A stretch of DNA of 64,000 nt from Linnemannia elongata (GCA_036320915.1 JAXBDG010000003.1:186001-250000); one strand, 5' to 3'. Shown: positions 26,173 to 35,454, numbered from the stretch's first letter. The notes: generated from the letters alone by a model not told the origin. Numbers and translations: made by a program.

Positions 26173-26572
26173 ATTTATAAAGATGAAAAATGTGACAAGC
26201 GTGACGGGAATGGTGGCAAAAATAGTGCTGATGGAGCTACTAAAAGGTGCAATCAGGAAGGAGGAATGAGGACAGGCAGAGGTAACTGAGAAGGAACGAA
26301 ATGAAGAAGACGAGCAAGATGATCGTAATTTTGTAAAGTAGTCAATAACGTAAGACAAAGATATGAAGGATGATAGACACTAATTATAAGAGAAACACAG
26401 CAAGAGATAGCGGGTGAGGGAATAAGCAAGAGGAGGAAGGAAGAGAGAAAGAATTATACTAGGAAAGTTAAGGAGGCTAGAGAAAGATCCCATTTTAAGG
26501 TACAAGAAGGTAGGGTATTTATCCTTGTATATAAAAAGGGTAGGAGGCGTGGTGAGAGAGGCACAGTAGTGA

Positions 26573-26864
26573 TGTCGCGAATCAAGACTAGGACACTAGG
26601 CGAGGTTGACCTTTCTCAAGGCAGAGGCTGGAAGTGGGATGCGTGGGGGAAGATGGTTTTCAATGGGAGAGAGGCAAGGTGTTATGACAAAGTGTATTCG
26701 AGTTACTAGGTAAGGATTAAACTATCTGGGTACAAACTATATATATATATCTTTACGTGGCTATGCTAATTAATTGTTTACTTGGGCGAAGACAAACTGC
26801 GCCCAAGTGCCAAGAGTCGATCGATCACTCTAAGAGTCGACCGATCGTGTCGTATGACGCGACA
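26573..26864 (-). repeat. 3' LTR of the chromovirus
   Basis: This is a 292-bp LTR with 7-bp terminal inverted repeats TGTCGCG/CGCGACA. It is followed inward by a purine-rich PPT (on the complement, GAAGGGGGG at 26867-26875), which overlaps the pol stop codon. Confidence 0.95.
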
Positions 26865-26874
26865 ATCCCCCCTT

Positions 26875-29800
26875 CTAGGGCTGAGCTCTGCGAAGTAGGG
26901 GGCCTGGTTTGCGGGGGTTGGTGCGATGAAACTTGGCTAGAAGCTGTGGAGAATTTTGAACAAACTCGGCCGGCTCCCAAGTACGATCGGAAATGGGGTA
27001 GTCCTTCCAGTGCACAAAGTAGAAGAGCTTGCCGCGTTCCAACTTGGAGTCCAGCACCGACTCAACCTCGAACTCATCTTCACCAGCAACAACAAGGGGA
27101 CCAGGGTTTGACGGAACACGACCGGGAATAAGGTCGGGCCGTTTTCGTTCAAGGAGACTGACATGAAAAACGGGATGGATCCTCATGGTCTTGGGCAGGT
27201 CAAGTCGGTATGACCTGGTGCCAACTTTTTCCAAAACTCGAAAGGGACCAACGCGCTTGTAATCAAGTTTGCGAGCGGGTCGACTGGTATGCAGGTTACG
27301 AGCGTCCAGCCAAACTTCTTCACCAATGCGGAGGTCAGGTTGGGGCAGGGACTTGGTGTTAAAGTGCTTGGCGTGTCGATCGTTGGCTGACTGTATGTTG
27401 ATCTTCATTGTGGTATAAAGATCCTTGAGAGCTTGAATGCGATCACTAACTGGGACATTGTCTTTAGAGACTCGAGGGACTATGACGGAGAAACGAGGAT
27501 GGTAACCAAGGTTGGCAAAGAATGGGGTTATCTTTATTGACGAGTGGACGGTATTGTTGTACGCAAACTCCGCAACTGGTAACAGGGTGCTCCAGTTGGT
27601 CTGTTGGTAATCGATGTAACAGCGCAAGTACTGCTCGAGGATGGAGTTGACTCTTTCGGTTTGTCCGTCGGTCCTGGGATGGAAAGCGGTGGACAAGTTT
27701 TGCTCGATGTGTAAGGCCTTGAAGACAGACTTGGTGAACTTTGCAGTAAAGGTGGTTCCCCGATCGGAGACAACATCTTCTGGAAGCCCGTGAGCAGAGA
27801 AGACTTTCTCAAAGAATAGTTGAACTGTTCCTTCCGCATCGATACTATCCGTGGTGGGGGCAAAATGGGCCATCTTGGTGAATCGATCGACAAAGACGCA
27901 GATGGCAGTGTATCCCTTGGACTCTGGGAGCTGGGTAATAAAGTCGACGGAGATTGAGGACCATGGTCGTTCTGGAATGGGCAGCGGCTGAAGGAGACCA
28001 TAGGGCTTGTGGTTTCTAGACTTGCTGCGCTGACAAATGTCACATCCGCCAACATAATCCCTGATGTACTTCTGCATGCTTGGCCAATAAAATGTGCGCG
28101 AGACAAGGTCCAAGGTCTTGGCGATACCGAAATGGCCGGCCATGGGAGAGTCGTGACATTCCTCGAGGATCATTCGCTTGAGTTCAGGGTCATCAGGGAC
28201 ACACACCAGGCCTTCTTGCAGAAGAAGATCATCTTGAACCGAATATATTTTTTCTGGATCCTCGTCTTCTAGAACCTTGGCGAGGATGGGGCCGAAAGTG
28301 GGGTCCGTGGGGAGCAGGGTTCGAACTTTTTCTTGGATCGTGGAGTCTTCAGGAGCCAGGGGAAGGGCGCGAAGGTTGTTCAAAAACTGGATTGGCGGGA
28401 GTAGTGTCATAGCGGTCTTGTCCAGGGGAGTTGCACCCCCCCCCCCTTCAGGCTTGTCTCTCCGGGACAGTGAATCAGCAGCGGCGTTTTGGGAGCCAGG
28501 GCGGTACTTGATGATAAAGTTGAAATCCGAGAGTACCTCGGACCAGCGGACTTGGCGGCGACTGAGGTTTCGAGTGGTGGTGAAATATTCGAGGTTGCGG
28601 TGGTCAGTGAGAACTTCAGTGGTCAAAGAAGAGAACTCCAGATAGTGTCTCCAGTGCTTAAAGGCGCAGACAATTGCCAGGAGTTCCTTGTCATAGATCT
28701 GATAGTTCATTTCAGCGGAAATGAGCTTTCTGGAGTAGTAAGCGATCGGATGAAGATGTCCAAACTCGTCATACTGGCTGCAAACTCCTCCCAAAGCATA
28801 GTCAGAGGCGTCGGCTTCGATCACACAGGCCTTAGTGGGATCGAAATGGCGAAGGATGGGCCCAGACATAAGGCGCGCCTTGAGCTTATCAAAGGCAGAC
28901 TGGGCAGACTTGGACCAGACAAACTTGGTATTCTTGAGGAGATTTGTTAGAGGAGTGGCGATCTTGGAATAATTTCGAACAAAGCGGCGGTAAAAGTTGG
29001 TGAGACCGAGAAAGACCTGGATGTCAAAGACAGACTTGGGGGTAGCCCAATCCTGAATGGCGGCCACCTTGGCGGGGTCCATCGAGATTCCGTTTACACC
29101 GATTACAAAGCCCAAGAAATTGACTTCTTGTTTGTCGAAAGCGCACTTCTCCAGTTTGAGGCCGATGCCGGCGGCTTCCAATTTCTTAAGGACCCGTCGA
29201 ACGTGCTCTGTGTGTTCCTCCAAGGTGTCCGAATAGATGAGGATATCGTCCAGGTAGACCACAACGAAATCATCAAGGTAGTCTCGTAGAACGTCGTTGA
29301 CGAATGCTTGGAAGGTTCCTGGGGCGTTCATAAGTCCAAACGGCATAACTTGATACTCAAAATGTCCATATCGGCAGCGGAAAGCCGTCTTCCATTCATC
29401 GCCCTTGGCTATCCGTAACAGGTTGTAGGCTCCTCGCATGTCTAGCTTGGTAAAATACTTGGCTCGGCCCAGTTGGTCAAAAGTTTCTGATATGAGTGGC
29501 AAGGGGCAGCGGTTTGGTGTGGTAACCTTGTTGAGTCCGCGGTAGTCCACGCAGAGACGGAGAGAACCATCCTTCTTTTTTACAAAAAGGATCGGGGCGC
29601 CGGCGGGCGATTCCGATCGACGGATAAAGCCTTTAGCAAGGTTTTCCTTGATGTATTCGTGGAGAGCTTTGAGTTCAGTCTGGGACAGGTTGTAGACGGG
29701 ACCAAAGGGGACGGTTGCCCCTTCGGTGATGGGGATGGCATGATCGTATGGACGGTGAGGGGGAAGTCGGTCAGCTTGCGCCTTGGAGAAGACCTTAGAA

Positions 29801-30564
29801 TATTCGGCATATTTTTCGGGGAGTTGTATATCTGGAACGTTTGGCTCTCCATTGGTAGTGGCGGTGGAAAGTTCATGGATCTGCGAGATGTCCATCATGT
29901 AACCAACACCCTGCTTCTGTTTGAGAATTTGGCAAAAGCTGGCGTTACTGACAATAGCGATGCTGATCAGGGATGGATTCTTAGGTTGCGTTGGGAGTTT
30001 GACAGAAGAGGTAGTGGTTTTGGTTGGCGTGGGCTTTGGGGCGGGAGGTGGAATGCTGAAACGAGGTTGGTTGTAGAAAGTGTTGTTGATTGGTGGCATG
30101 ATGGATTTGGCAAGGGGTGGCAGGTTGGAAAGGTTATGGCGGGAGGAACAAAAAAGGGAAACGGTCCTGTTAATCCAGTCAATGGATGGATTGTGATTCC
30201 TCAACCAGTCCATTCCAAGAATGAGGGAGTAGTTTCCCAGTGAGATCAATTGGAAAGATTGCAATTCAAAGTGGTCCGGGCTTGTTTGCATGACAAGGCG
30301 GGTGGCATGCTGTGAGGTGTGAAGAGACCCATCAGCAAGGGAAACATTGAGGCGTTGTTGAGCGAGAGGTAGGTGGTACTGTTGGGCAAGGTTTTGGTGG
30401 ATGAAAGAAATTGTGGCCCCTGAATCAATCATGGCGTTGATGGGAAGAGATGAGCCTTGAAAGTAGAGGGTAATAGGAATGGTAATGGGAACGGTGTCAG
30501 AAACAGAATGGTCATCAGGAGAACAGTTGTAAAGTTGGCCTAGAAAGACTCCCAGATTCTTTAC
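26875..30564 (-). CDS. Retrotransposon pol polyprotein (protease, RT, RNase H, integrase, chromodomain)
   Basis: The frame runs without stops from upstream of the ATG at 30432 to a TAG at 26875 (1185 residues from that ATG). The in-frame region continues upstream to the gag overlap, so translation is probably by -1 frameshifting. Protease has DSGAT just after the ATG. RT has FTKLDMRGAYN and YLDDILIYS (about residues 390-398). RNase H has IEADASDYALGG and TDHRNLEYF. Integrase has the H-H-C-C zinc module (MAGHF...CDICQRSK) and D,D-35-E residues in SVDFITQL, VSDRGTTF and DGQTERVN. A GPF module (RVGPFRVLEK) is followed by a chromodomain (FEVESVLDSK...YFVHWKDYPISDRTWEPAEF). The polyprotein appears intact. 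Confidence 0.95.
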   Translation of the reverse strand, partial: VKNLGVFLGQLYNCSPDDHSVSDTVPITIPITLYFQGSSLPINAMIDSGATISFIHQNLAQQYHLPLAQQRLNVSLADGSLHTSQHATRLVMQTSPDHFELQSFQLISLGNYSLILGMDWLRNHNPSIDWINRTVSLFCSSRHNLSNLPPLAKSIMPPINNTFYNQPRFSIPPPAPKPTPTKTTTSSVKLPTQPKNPSLISIAIVSNASFCQILKQKQGVGYMMDISQIHELSTATTNGEPNVPDIQLPEKYAEYSKVFSKAQADRLPPHRPYDHAIPITEGATVPFGPVYNLSQTELKALHEYIKENLAKGFIRRSESPAGAPILFVKKKDGSLRLCVDYRGLNKVTTPNRCPLPLISETFDQLGRAKYFTKLDMRGAYNLLRIAKGDEWKTAFRCRYGHFEYQVMPFGLMNAPGTFQAFVNDVLRDYLDDFVVVYLDDILIYSDTLEEHTEHVRRVLKKLEAAGIGLKLEKCAFDKQEVNFLGFVIGVNGISMDPAKVAAIQDWATPKSVFDIQVFLGLTNFYRRFVRNYSKIATPLTNLLKNTKFVWSKSAQSAFDKLKARLMSGPILRHFDPTKACVIEADASDYALGGVCSQYDEFGHLHPIAYYSRKLISAEMNYQIYDKELLAIVCAFKHWRHYLEFSSLTTEVLTDHRNLEYFTTTRNLSRRQVRWSEVLSDFNFIIKYRPGSQNAAADSLSRRDKPEGGGGATPLDKTAMTLLPPIQFLNNLRALPLAPEDSTIQEKVRTLLPTDPTFGPILAKVLEDEDPEKIYSVQDDLLLQEGLVCVPDDPELKRMILEECHDSPMAGHFGIAKTLDLVSRTFYWPSMQKYIRDYVGGCDICQRSKSRNHKPYGLLQPLPIPERPWSSISVDFITQLPESKGYTAICVFVDRFTKMAHFAPTTDSIDAEGTVQLFFEKVFSAHGLPEDVVSDRGTTFTAKFTKSVFKALHIEQNLSTAFHPRTDGQTERVNSILEQYLRCYIDYQQTNWSTLLPVAEFAYNNTVHSSIKITPFFANLGYHPRFSVIVPRVSKDNVPVSDRIQALKDLYTTMKINIQSANDRHAKHFNTKSLPQPDLRIGEEVWLDARNLHTSRPARKLDYKRVGPFRVLEKVGTRSYRLDLPKTMRIHPVFHVSLLERKRPDLIPGRVPSNPGPLVVAGEDEFEVESVLDSKLERGKLFYFVHWKDYPISDRTWEPAEFVQNSPQLLAKFHRTNPRKPGPLLRRAQP

Positions 30565-30575
30565 TAGGCGTCTTC

Positions 30576-30582
30576 TTTTCCC
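30576..30582 (-). promoter_or_regulatory. -1 ribosomal frameshift slippery site at gag-pol junction
   Basis: On the complement the sequence is GGGAAAA read as G GGA AAA in the gag frame, a canonical X XXY YYZ heptamer. Gag stops three codons downstream at 30564-30566. The pol frame is offset by -1 and is open from here into the protease. This is the expected signal for Gag-Pol production. Confidence 0.75.
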
Positions 30583-31091
30583 AAATCAAAGACTATATCA
30601 GGACTAGTCTGGACCGCGGCAATGGTCGGGGTGGGCTTGAAGAAGGGCTTGGGGGCGAACTTGGGTTTCTTTGGGCATTCCTTAGCCCAGTGGTCCTCAG
30701 CACCGCAGTATCTGCAAAGGTTATTGTCTTCACGGCGCTGTTTCTCCTGGGCATCAATGGAACGGTGCTGTGCTTGACTGAGGTCCATGGCCATGGAGGG
30801 TGATGAAGCAGGAGGGGGAGGAGGAGTAGTACGTTGAGGAGCGGTAGATGTGGACGAGGGGCGAGTGGTGAAGGATCGGCTTGTACCCTTGGTGATAGCG
30901 TAGCCGTATTGTCGATTGTCAATGTCGATAGCCAGCTGAGAAAATTCTGAAAAGGTTTCGGGCTCCACTTGGTTGGCCATTATGTCTTGAACGGCGGTCT
31001 TTAATCCAAGGCGGTATTGAGAGATCATGGCGGCATCGTTCCATTTGGTGTCGGCGGCAAGGGTGGTGAACTTGTTGGTGTAGTCCAGCGC

Positions 31092-31393
31092 CGAACTGTC
31101 GCGTCATACGATACGATCGGTCGACTCTTAGAGTGATCGATCGACTCTTGGCACTTGGGCGCAGTTTGTCTTCGCCCAAGTAAACAATTAATTAGCATAG
31201 CCACGTAAAGATATATATATATAGTTTGTACCCAGATAGTTTAATCCTTACCTAGTAACTCGAATACACTTTGTCATAACACCTTGCCTCTCTCCCATTG
31301 AAAACCATCTTCCCCCACGCATCCCACTTCCAGCCTCTGCCTTGAGAAAGGTCAACCTCGCCTAGTGTCCTAGTCTTGATTCGCGACACGAAC
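31092..31393 (+). repeat. Nested solo LTR in opposite orientation, with CGAAC target duplication
   Basis: The 292-bp LTR occupies 31097-31388 and is the reverse complement of the flanking LTRs; I found no difference from the right-hand LTR. It is bounded by direct repeats CGAAC at 31092-31096 and 31389-31393. This shows that a second family member inserted into gag and then lost its interior by LTR-LTR recombination. Confidence 0.93.
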
Positions 31394-32093
31394 CCTTCTG
31401 GGTCAAAGCACGAAGTTGGGATTCGGCCAATACATGGGCATTGGTGACACCAAAGGTCTTGGACATGGACTTGAAGAAGACGTCGAGTTGACAGATGATC
31501 TTGGGTTGTTCTTCCTCGGGCAGCTTAAAGGAAGGAATATGCTTTTCCATATACTTGAACGCTGGAGTATCGCCAAGGCGAGAGATGGCAAACATGATCT
31601 TGTTGGCATCGGTCGGGTACAGGGAATCGGTGTTGAGGAAGTATAGTTCAAGTCGCGACTGGAAAGTCTTCCAGTCTTCTCTTTTTCCAGAGAAGACGGC
31701 GGGGGGCTCGAACTTTGGGCTGGGTGAGGTAGAGGACTTGGCAGGGGATACTTCAATCAAGGTCTTCATGCTGGCCAGCATGTCGTCACGGTAAGTTGTC
31801 ATGGTACGGGTGAGTTCGCTACGACTGATCGTGCTGGTTGAAGATGGAAGAGTCAAAAGTCGATTTTCGATGTTCTTGAACCGGTCTTCAAGTTGTGTCG
31901 TGAGATCGCCGAAAAAGGTTTTGTTGCTGACCATGAAGTTAAGGACTTCTTCATATTTCTGGAGAGTGGTTTCGAGAAGAGTAACGCGAGCTTGGAGAGC
32001 CTTAAAGGCCTCGTCGGCTGCTTGGAGCTCCTCGGGAGTCATGGCTGGGCTGGAGCGTGGGTGAGAACAGGTCAAAGTTGTTTGACCTAGTAA

Positions 32094-32385
32094 TGTCGCG
32101 AATCAAGACTAGGACACTAGGCGAGGTTGACCTTTCTCAAGGCAGAGGCTGGAAGTGGGATGCGTGGGGGAAGATGGTTTTCAATGGGAGAGAGGCAAGG
32201 TGTTATGACAAAGTGTATTCGAGTTACTAGGTAAGGATTAAACTATCTGGGTACAAACTATATATATATATCTTTACGTGGCTATGCTAATTAATTGTTT
32301 ACTTGGGCGAAGACAAACTGCGCCCAAGTGCCAAGAGTCGATCGATCACTCTAAGAGTCGACCGATCGTATCGTATGACGCGACA
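32094..32385 (-). repeat. 5' LTR of the chromovirus
   Basis: This is a 292-bp LTR with TGTCGCG/CGCGACA ends. It carries the element promoter on the complement strand. It differs from the 3' LTR by a single base by eye. Confidence 0.95.
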
Positions 32386-32390
32386 AGTGA

Positions 32391-32500
32391 GGGCGTAATA
32401 GAGGAAGGCGAAGCAGAAGAACATTCTACAATCCCGTGGCAATAATCTTATCAATTGCTCTCAAATAGCATGCATAAATATATATATTTTATGCAGTTCC
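32391..32500. other. Unassigned flank right of the retrotransposon
   Basis: This short AT-rich sequence between the target duplication and the 28S-derived fragment shows no recognised feature. Confidence 0.4.
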
Positions 32501-32688
32501 TAGGATTAACTGGCTTGTGGCAGCCGAGCGTTCATAGCGGCGATGTTTCTTGACCCTTCGATGTCAGATCTTCCTAGCATACTGAAGCAGAATTCAATAA
32601 GCATTGGCTCGTTCACCCATCAAAAGGGAACATGAGCTGGGTTTCGACCGTCGTGAGGTGAGTTTTACCCTATTGATGAAATGTTGCC
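32501..32688 (+). pseudogene. 28S (LSU) rRNA-derived fragment A
   Basis: The sequence closely follows a conserved late portion of eukaryotic LSU rRNA: GGATAACTGGCTTGTGGC (here with a changed base), GCGTTCATAGCG, TTCGATGTC.G.TCTTCCTA, GAAGCAGAATTC, TTCACCCA, GAGCTGGGTTT and GACCGTCGTGAG, up to TTTTACCCTA.TGATGAA. Many substitutions and small indels and lack of any flanking rRNA show it is a dispersed fragment, not a functional gene. It is followed by a GATATGACGCCACCAACT sequence that is shared with fragment B. Confidence 0.85.
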
Positions 32689-32739
32689 CTCTCGATATGA
32701 CGCCACCAACTCTAAAAAAATTCTAAGGCCACTCCTTTT

Positions 32740-32900
32740 TGTATTATTCAATATGCGGATACCATAAAAGAATAATGGTCACACCCCTTCACTCTCTTCC
32801 ACACTAAACAAGGATTCCTGGATGCGATTGAAGAGTCTAAGGTGGATGCAAGAGTGGCGATGGTGGCAGCTAATGCTAACTTATCTGGTGATGAGCGTGC
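32740..32900 (+). pseudogene. Tiny relic of an NLR-like gene plus leader-block fragment
   Basis: Bases 32748-32806 resemble the start of the duplicated non-coding block (CAATATGCGGATACCATA...CACCCCTTCACTCTC). Immediately after, about 32808-32890 encodes GFLDAIEESKVDARVAMVAANA. This matches the segment just before the pentapeptide-like region of NLR-like gene 2 (LLDAIEKSKVDASVALAAANA). The gene fragment then loses similarity. It is a deletion scar of a former family member. Confidence 0.75.
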
Positions 32901-33855
32901 AGAGAGCACTGGCACAACTTCTCGTGAAGCGGACGACAGATCCTACGGGGACCACGAGCAGTCGACCAATAGCGGTGAGCGAGCACAAGGAGTCGTCATG
33001 GGTGAAACGATGACAATGAAATCGAATTGAGGCGCTGTCATCCAAAATGTGTCGAAGAAATATTTAGCATATTTACCAGTTCCAGAGAGGACCTTCTCCC
33101 GGTAGTGAGTGTCAAGAACATGCAAACGTCGTAATGAGGCGATATATCGAGAAGTCTAGAAGTCATCTTAGACGTTAAGGACGGCGAGTGTGAGGAGAGG
33201 GAACCGTAATACGAATAAGACAATCGATAACGTGATACTGGAGAAGACCCTCGAGTTTTCTGAGATTCCTTCGGCACGGCGGAAGGACAATCTTGTGCAT
33301 TTGGGATTGCGATACGTCTTAACCATGATAGAGAATGAAGGAATAAAAAATAGAGTGGTATTTATTTGTTAATTTTTATTGAAGTTCACACTGCTTAATC
33401 CTGGAACAAAGAATGGTCTTTTAAGATCGACTCATGAGATCGAAGTGAGTATCCTACTTTTATAAAACAAGGCAGTGAAAAATATTGAAAAAATCCCGTA
33501 ATAACTCCATACAGCAACATGGGACCAATATGTGGCGAGCCTTACCTTGCTTACAAACACCTCCACCAAGTATTAGCCACCACGCCTCCCTAAACCACGC
33601 GCCCCTGTACACTAGTAAAGATGGCCCACTCTTTCTGTATAAACACCATCTTATTCAACCTCTTTCACTTGCCCTCTAGTACTGTTATCTCTCCCTTGTC
33701 TCTCCCTTTTCTCATTTTTGTATACCCTGGCTTGCTCCCCATCTACATTCTATTGCTTTGTTGCTATTACAATTCATTTTAATAAAATTCTGGTGTCTTG
33801 CACAAGAGGATATGTGATTTAGATCAAAGGGGCTTGAGTAATGGGGTATAAGAGT
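32901..33855. other. Unassigned region
   Basis: Nothing in this stretch has a recognisable product. Short open frames (for example 33190-33372) lack family features. It is possibly decayed NLR-like sequence but I cannot align it by eye. Confidence 0.35.
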
Positions 33856-33859
33856 TTAC

Positions 33860-34690
33860 TCAGTTTGTAATAAACACAGTTGAATTGATCTTAAGTGCCT
33901 CAGACAGGCCTGAGCTCCGTCAAATGTGATCGGGTTGCACCACAAGTTCAAAGCGGTCAGAGTCGAGTTTGCCTTGAGTGCCTCAGCCAGCGCTATAGCT
34001 CCATCGTCTCTGATCAAGTTGAGCGACAAGTCCAAACTGGTCAAAGTCGAATTGGTCTTGAGTGCCTCAGACAGCGCCAGAGCTCCATCGAATCCGATCG
34101 AGCTGTTACTCAATTCCAACTTGGTTAGAGTCGAGTTGGTCTTAAGTGCCTCAGACAGCGTCTGAACCCCATTGTCTCCGATTGAGTTGTTCCACAACTC
34201 CAAAGTGGTCAAAGTCGAGTTGGCCTTGATTGCCTCAGCCAGCGCCTGCGCTCCGTCGGGTCCGATCGAGTTGTTCCACAACTCCAAAGTGGTCAGAGTC
34301 GAGTTGGTCTTGAGTGCCTCAGCCAGCGCCTGAACCACGTTGTCTCCGATCGAGATGGAGCCAATGTGCAGTTTTGACAGAGTCGAGTTGGTCATGACGC
34401 TGGAAATCACGTTGTTTAGTGAAGATTTTAAGGATGGTTTTGCATTGGGAATGCGAAAAATCCTCAAGGATTGTATAAAGTGCTTGTTTTTCTCAACAGA
34501 TTCCATGCTGAGGCCATGTTTCCTTAACGCGACAGAGTTGTAGAGTGGGGGTGTAAATGAGTCGTTCCAATCCTGACTCACACGCGCACAAGACGCGAGG
34601 TCTCTGACGCTCAGGCTACTGGCAATTATTCGGACAATCTCAAGTAGAGCCAAGGGATGTGTGCGGACATCTTTTTCGTAAGGAAGAGTG
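33860..34690 (-). pseudogene. F-box-LRR pseudogene (paralogue of 24733-26172)
   Basis: On the complement the sequence encodes an F-box-like segment (EIVRIIASSLSVRDLASCARVSQDW) and six LRRs of the same type as the intact gene. There are two lesions. Near 34660 the only upstream ATG (MSAHIP) is out of frame with the F-box, owing to a net loss of 4 nt relative to the paralogue. Near 33909 a single missing C after GAQA shifts the frame, while the shifted frame would have continued as LSEALKINS to a stop at 33860-33862, matching the natural end of the paralogue. The array has 6 rather than 13 repeats. It is most likely non-functional, although a short product is conceivable. Confidence 0.75.
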
Positions 34691-35304
34691 TGTCAAGTGT
34701 GACGAGGATGTTGACGAGGATGCTGGCGAGGACAGTAATGATGAGATCGCAGGAAGGCGTGATAACAATGTAGGAATGAGGAAAGGAAAAGGTAAGGAAG
34801 AAAGAAAGGGAAAATATAACAGTGATGTTCGGCGAGGTTTCTCTTGAATTTGGAGAGAAATAACAAGAGCAACATATTGCGCAAGTATAAAGCGAAAAAG
34901 AATGGGATGAAGTTGATCGATCATAGTTGCACAAAGAAAATTTCAAGGGAACTGAGGAAAACTCAAGGGTGCCTGCCGACCAAGTACTTTGCCATCGTTT
35001 TTGCTTTGTCATCTCTGACTTTACCGTTTGTTGCTTTGCCAACCTTCGCTCAAGTCGTGACATGCTCATAGACAGACAGAGAGGCTGACGTTAAGACCAC
35101 TTTTGCATTACCTCCTGTAACTCCTCCAGAGTCTGGATTGTCAACAGGGATTGTTACATAATGGGGTATCGAGTCTAAATGATCGTTCAAAAATTAACAA
35201 GGGGAAGGCAAAGAATAGGAATTAGACCAGATCTACAATTGTTATCAAGAGCCACGTCTTTTTATTGCTAACTACGCTACCAGTTAAGTGTAGAGTAGGG
35301 ACAA
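34691..35304. other. Upstream flank of the F-box-LRR pseudogene
   Basis: Bases 34691-34830 are related to the region upstream of the intact F-box-LRR gene (26190-26300). The minus-strand frame through it contains hydrophobic stretches but no supported product. The remainder is unassigned. Confidence 0.4.
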
Positions 35305-35454
35305 ATCAACATAAAAAATATCACAGGGATAACTGGCTTGTGGATCGTTCGATGTCGGCTCTTCCTATCATACTGAAGCAGAATTCAATAAGTGTTGGTT
35401 CACCCACTGATAGGGAACGTGAGCTGGGTTTAGACCGTCAGGAGACATGTTAGT
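35305..35454 (+). pseudogene. 28S (LSU) rRNA-derived fragment B
   Basis: This covers the same late LSU segment as fragment A (CACAGGGATAACTGGCTTGTGG, TTCGATGTCGGCTCTTCCTA, GAAGCAGAATTC, TAGGGAACGTGAGCTGGGTT, TAGACCGTC). About 30 nt including the GCGTTCATAGCG portion are deleted. It retains a few bases further upstream than fragment A. As with A, a GATATGACGCCACCAACT sequence follows at about 35501, so the two were probably copied as part of a larger unit. Confidence 0.82.

Larger units (their letters stand above)
30564..32042 (-). pseudogene. Retrotransposon gag, split by nested solo LTR
   Basis: Gag starts at the ATG 32040-32042 and continues through a coiled-coil region (about residues 5-60) and a capsid-like segment (KFEPPAVFSGKREDWKTF...). 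It is interrupted at 31388 by an oppositely oriented 292-bp LTR and resumes at 31096 after one copy of the CGAAC target duplication. Downstream is a CX2CX4HX4C zinc knuckle (CRYCGAEDHWAKEC) and a TAG at 30564-30566. The reading frame is in register on both sides of the insert, so the break is due only to the insertion. As it stands, the N-terminal part ends a few residues into the LTR. This copy should not make a full-length Gag. Confidence 0.9.
26568..32390 (-). mobile_element. Ty3/Gypsy chromovirus (full length, gag interrupted by nested solo LTR)
   Basis: The element spans 26573-32385 and is flanked by a 5-bp target duplication AGTGA at 26568-26572 and 32386-32390. Its two 292-bp direct LTRs begin TGTCGCG and end CGCGACA and differ at one position by my reading (T versus C on the element strand, near 26850), which indicates recent insertion. 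Transcription is on the complement: 5' LTR at 32094-32385, gag from 32042, pol to 26875, polypurine tract at 26865-26876, 3' LTR at 26573-26864. The internal part is about 5.2 kb but includes a 292-bp nested solo LTR. Pol has a chromodomain, which places the element among chromoviruses. Confidence 0.96.

Noticed and set aside
31097..31388. Internal inverted repeat as a normal part of the retrotransposon
   Set aside because: It has its own 5-bp target duplication and breaks gag, so it is a later insertion.
32501..32688. Functional rRNA gene
   Set aside because: Only a short internal LSU portion is present, with many substitutions and indels and no flanking rRNA.
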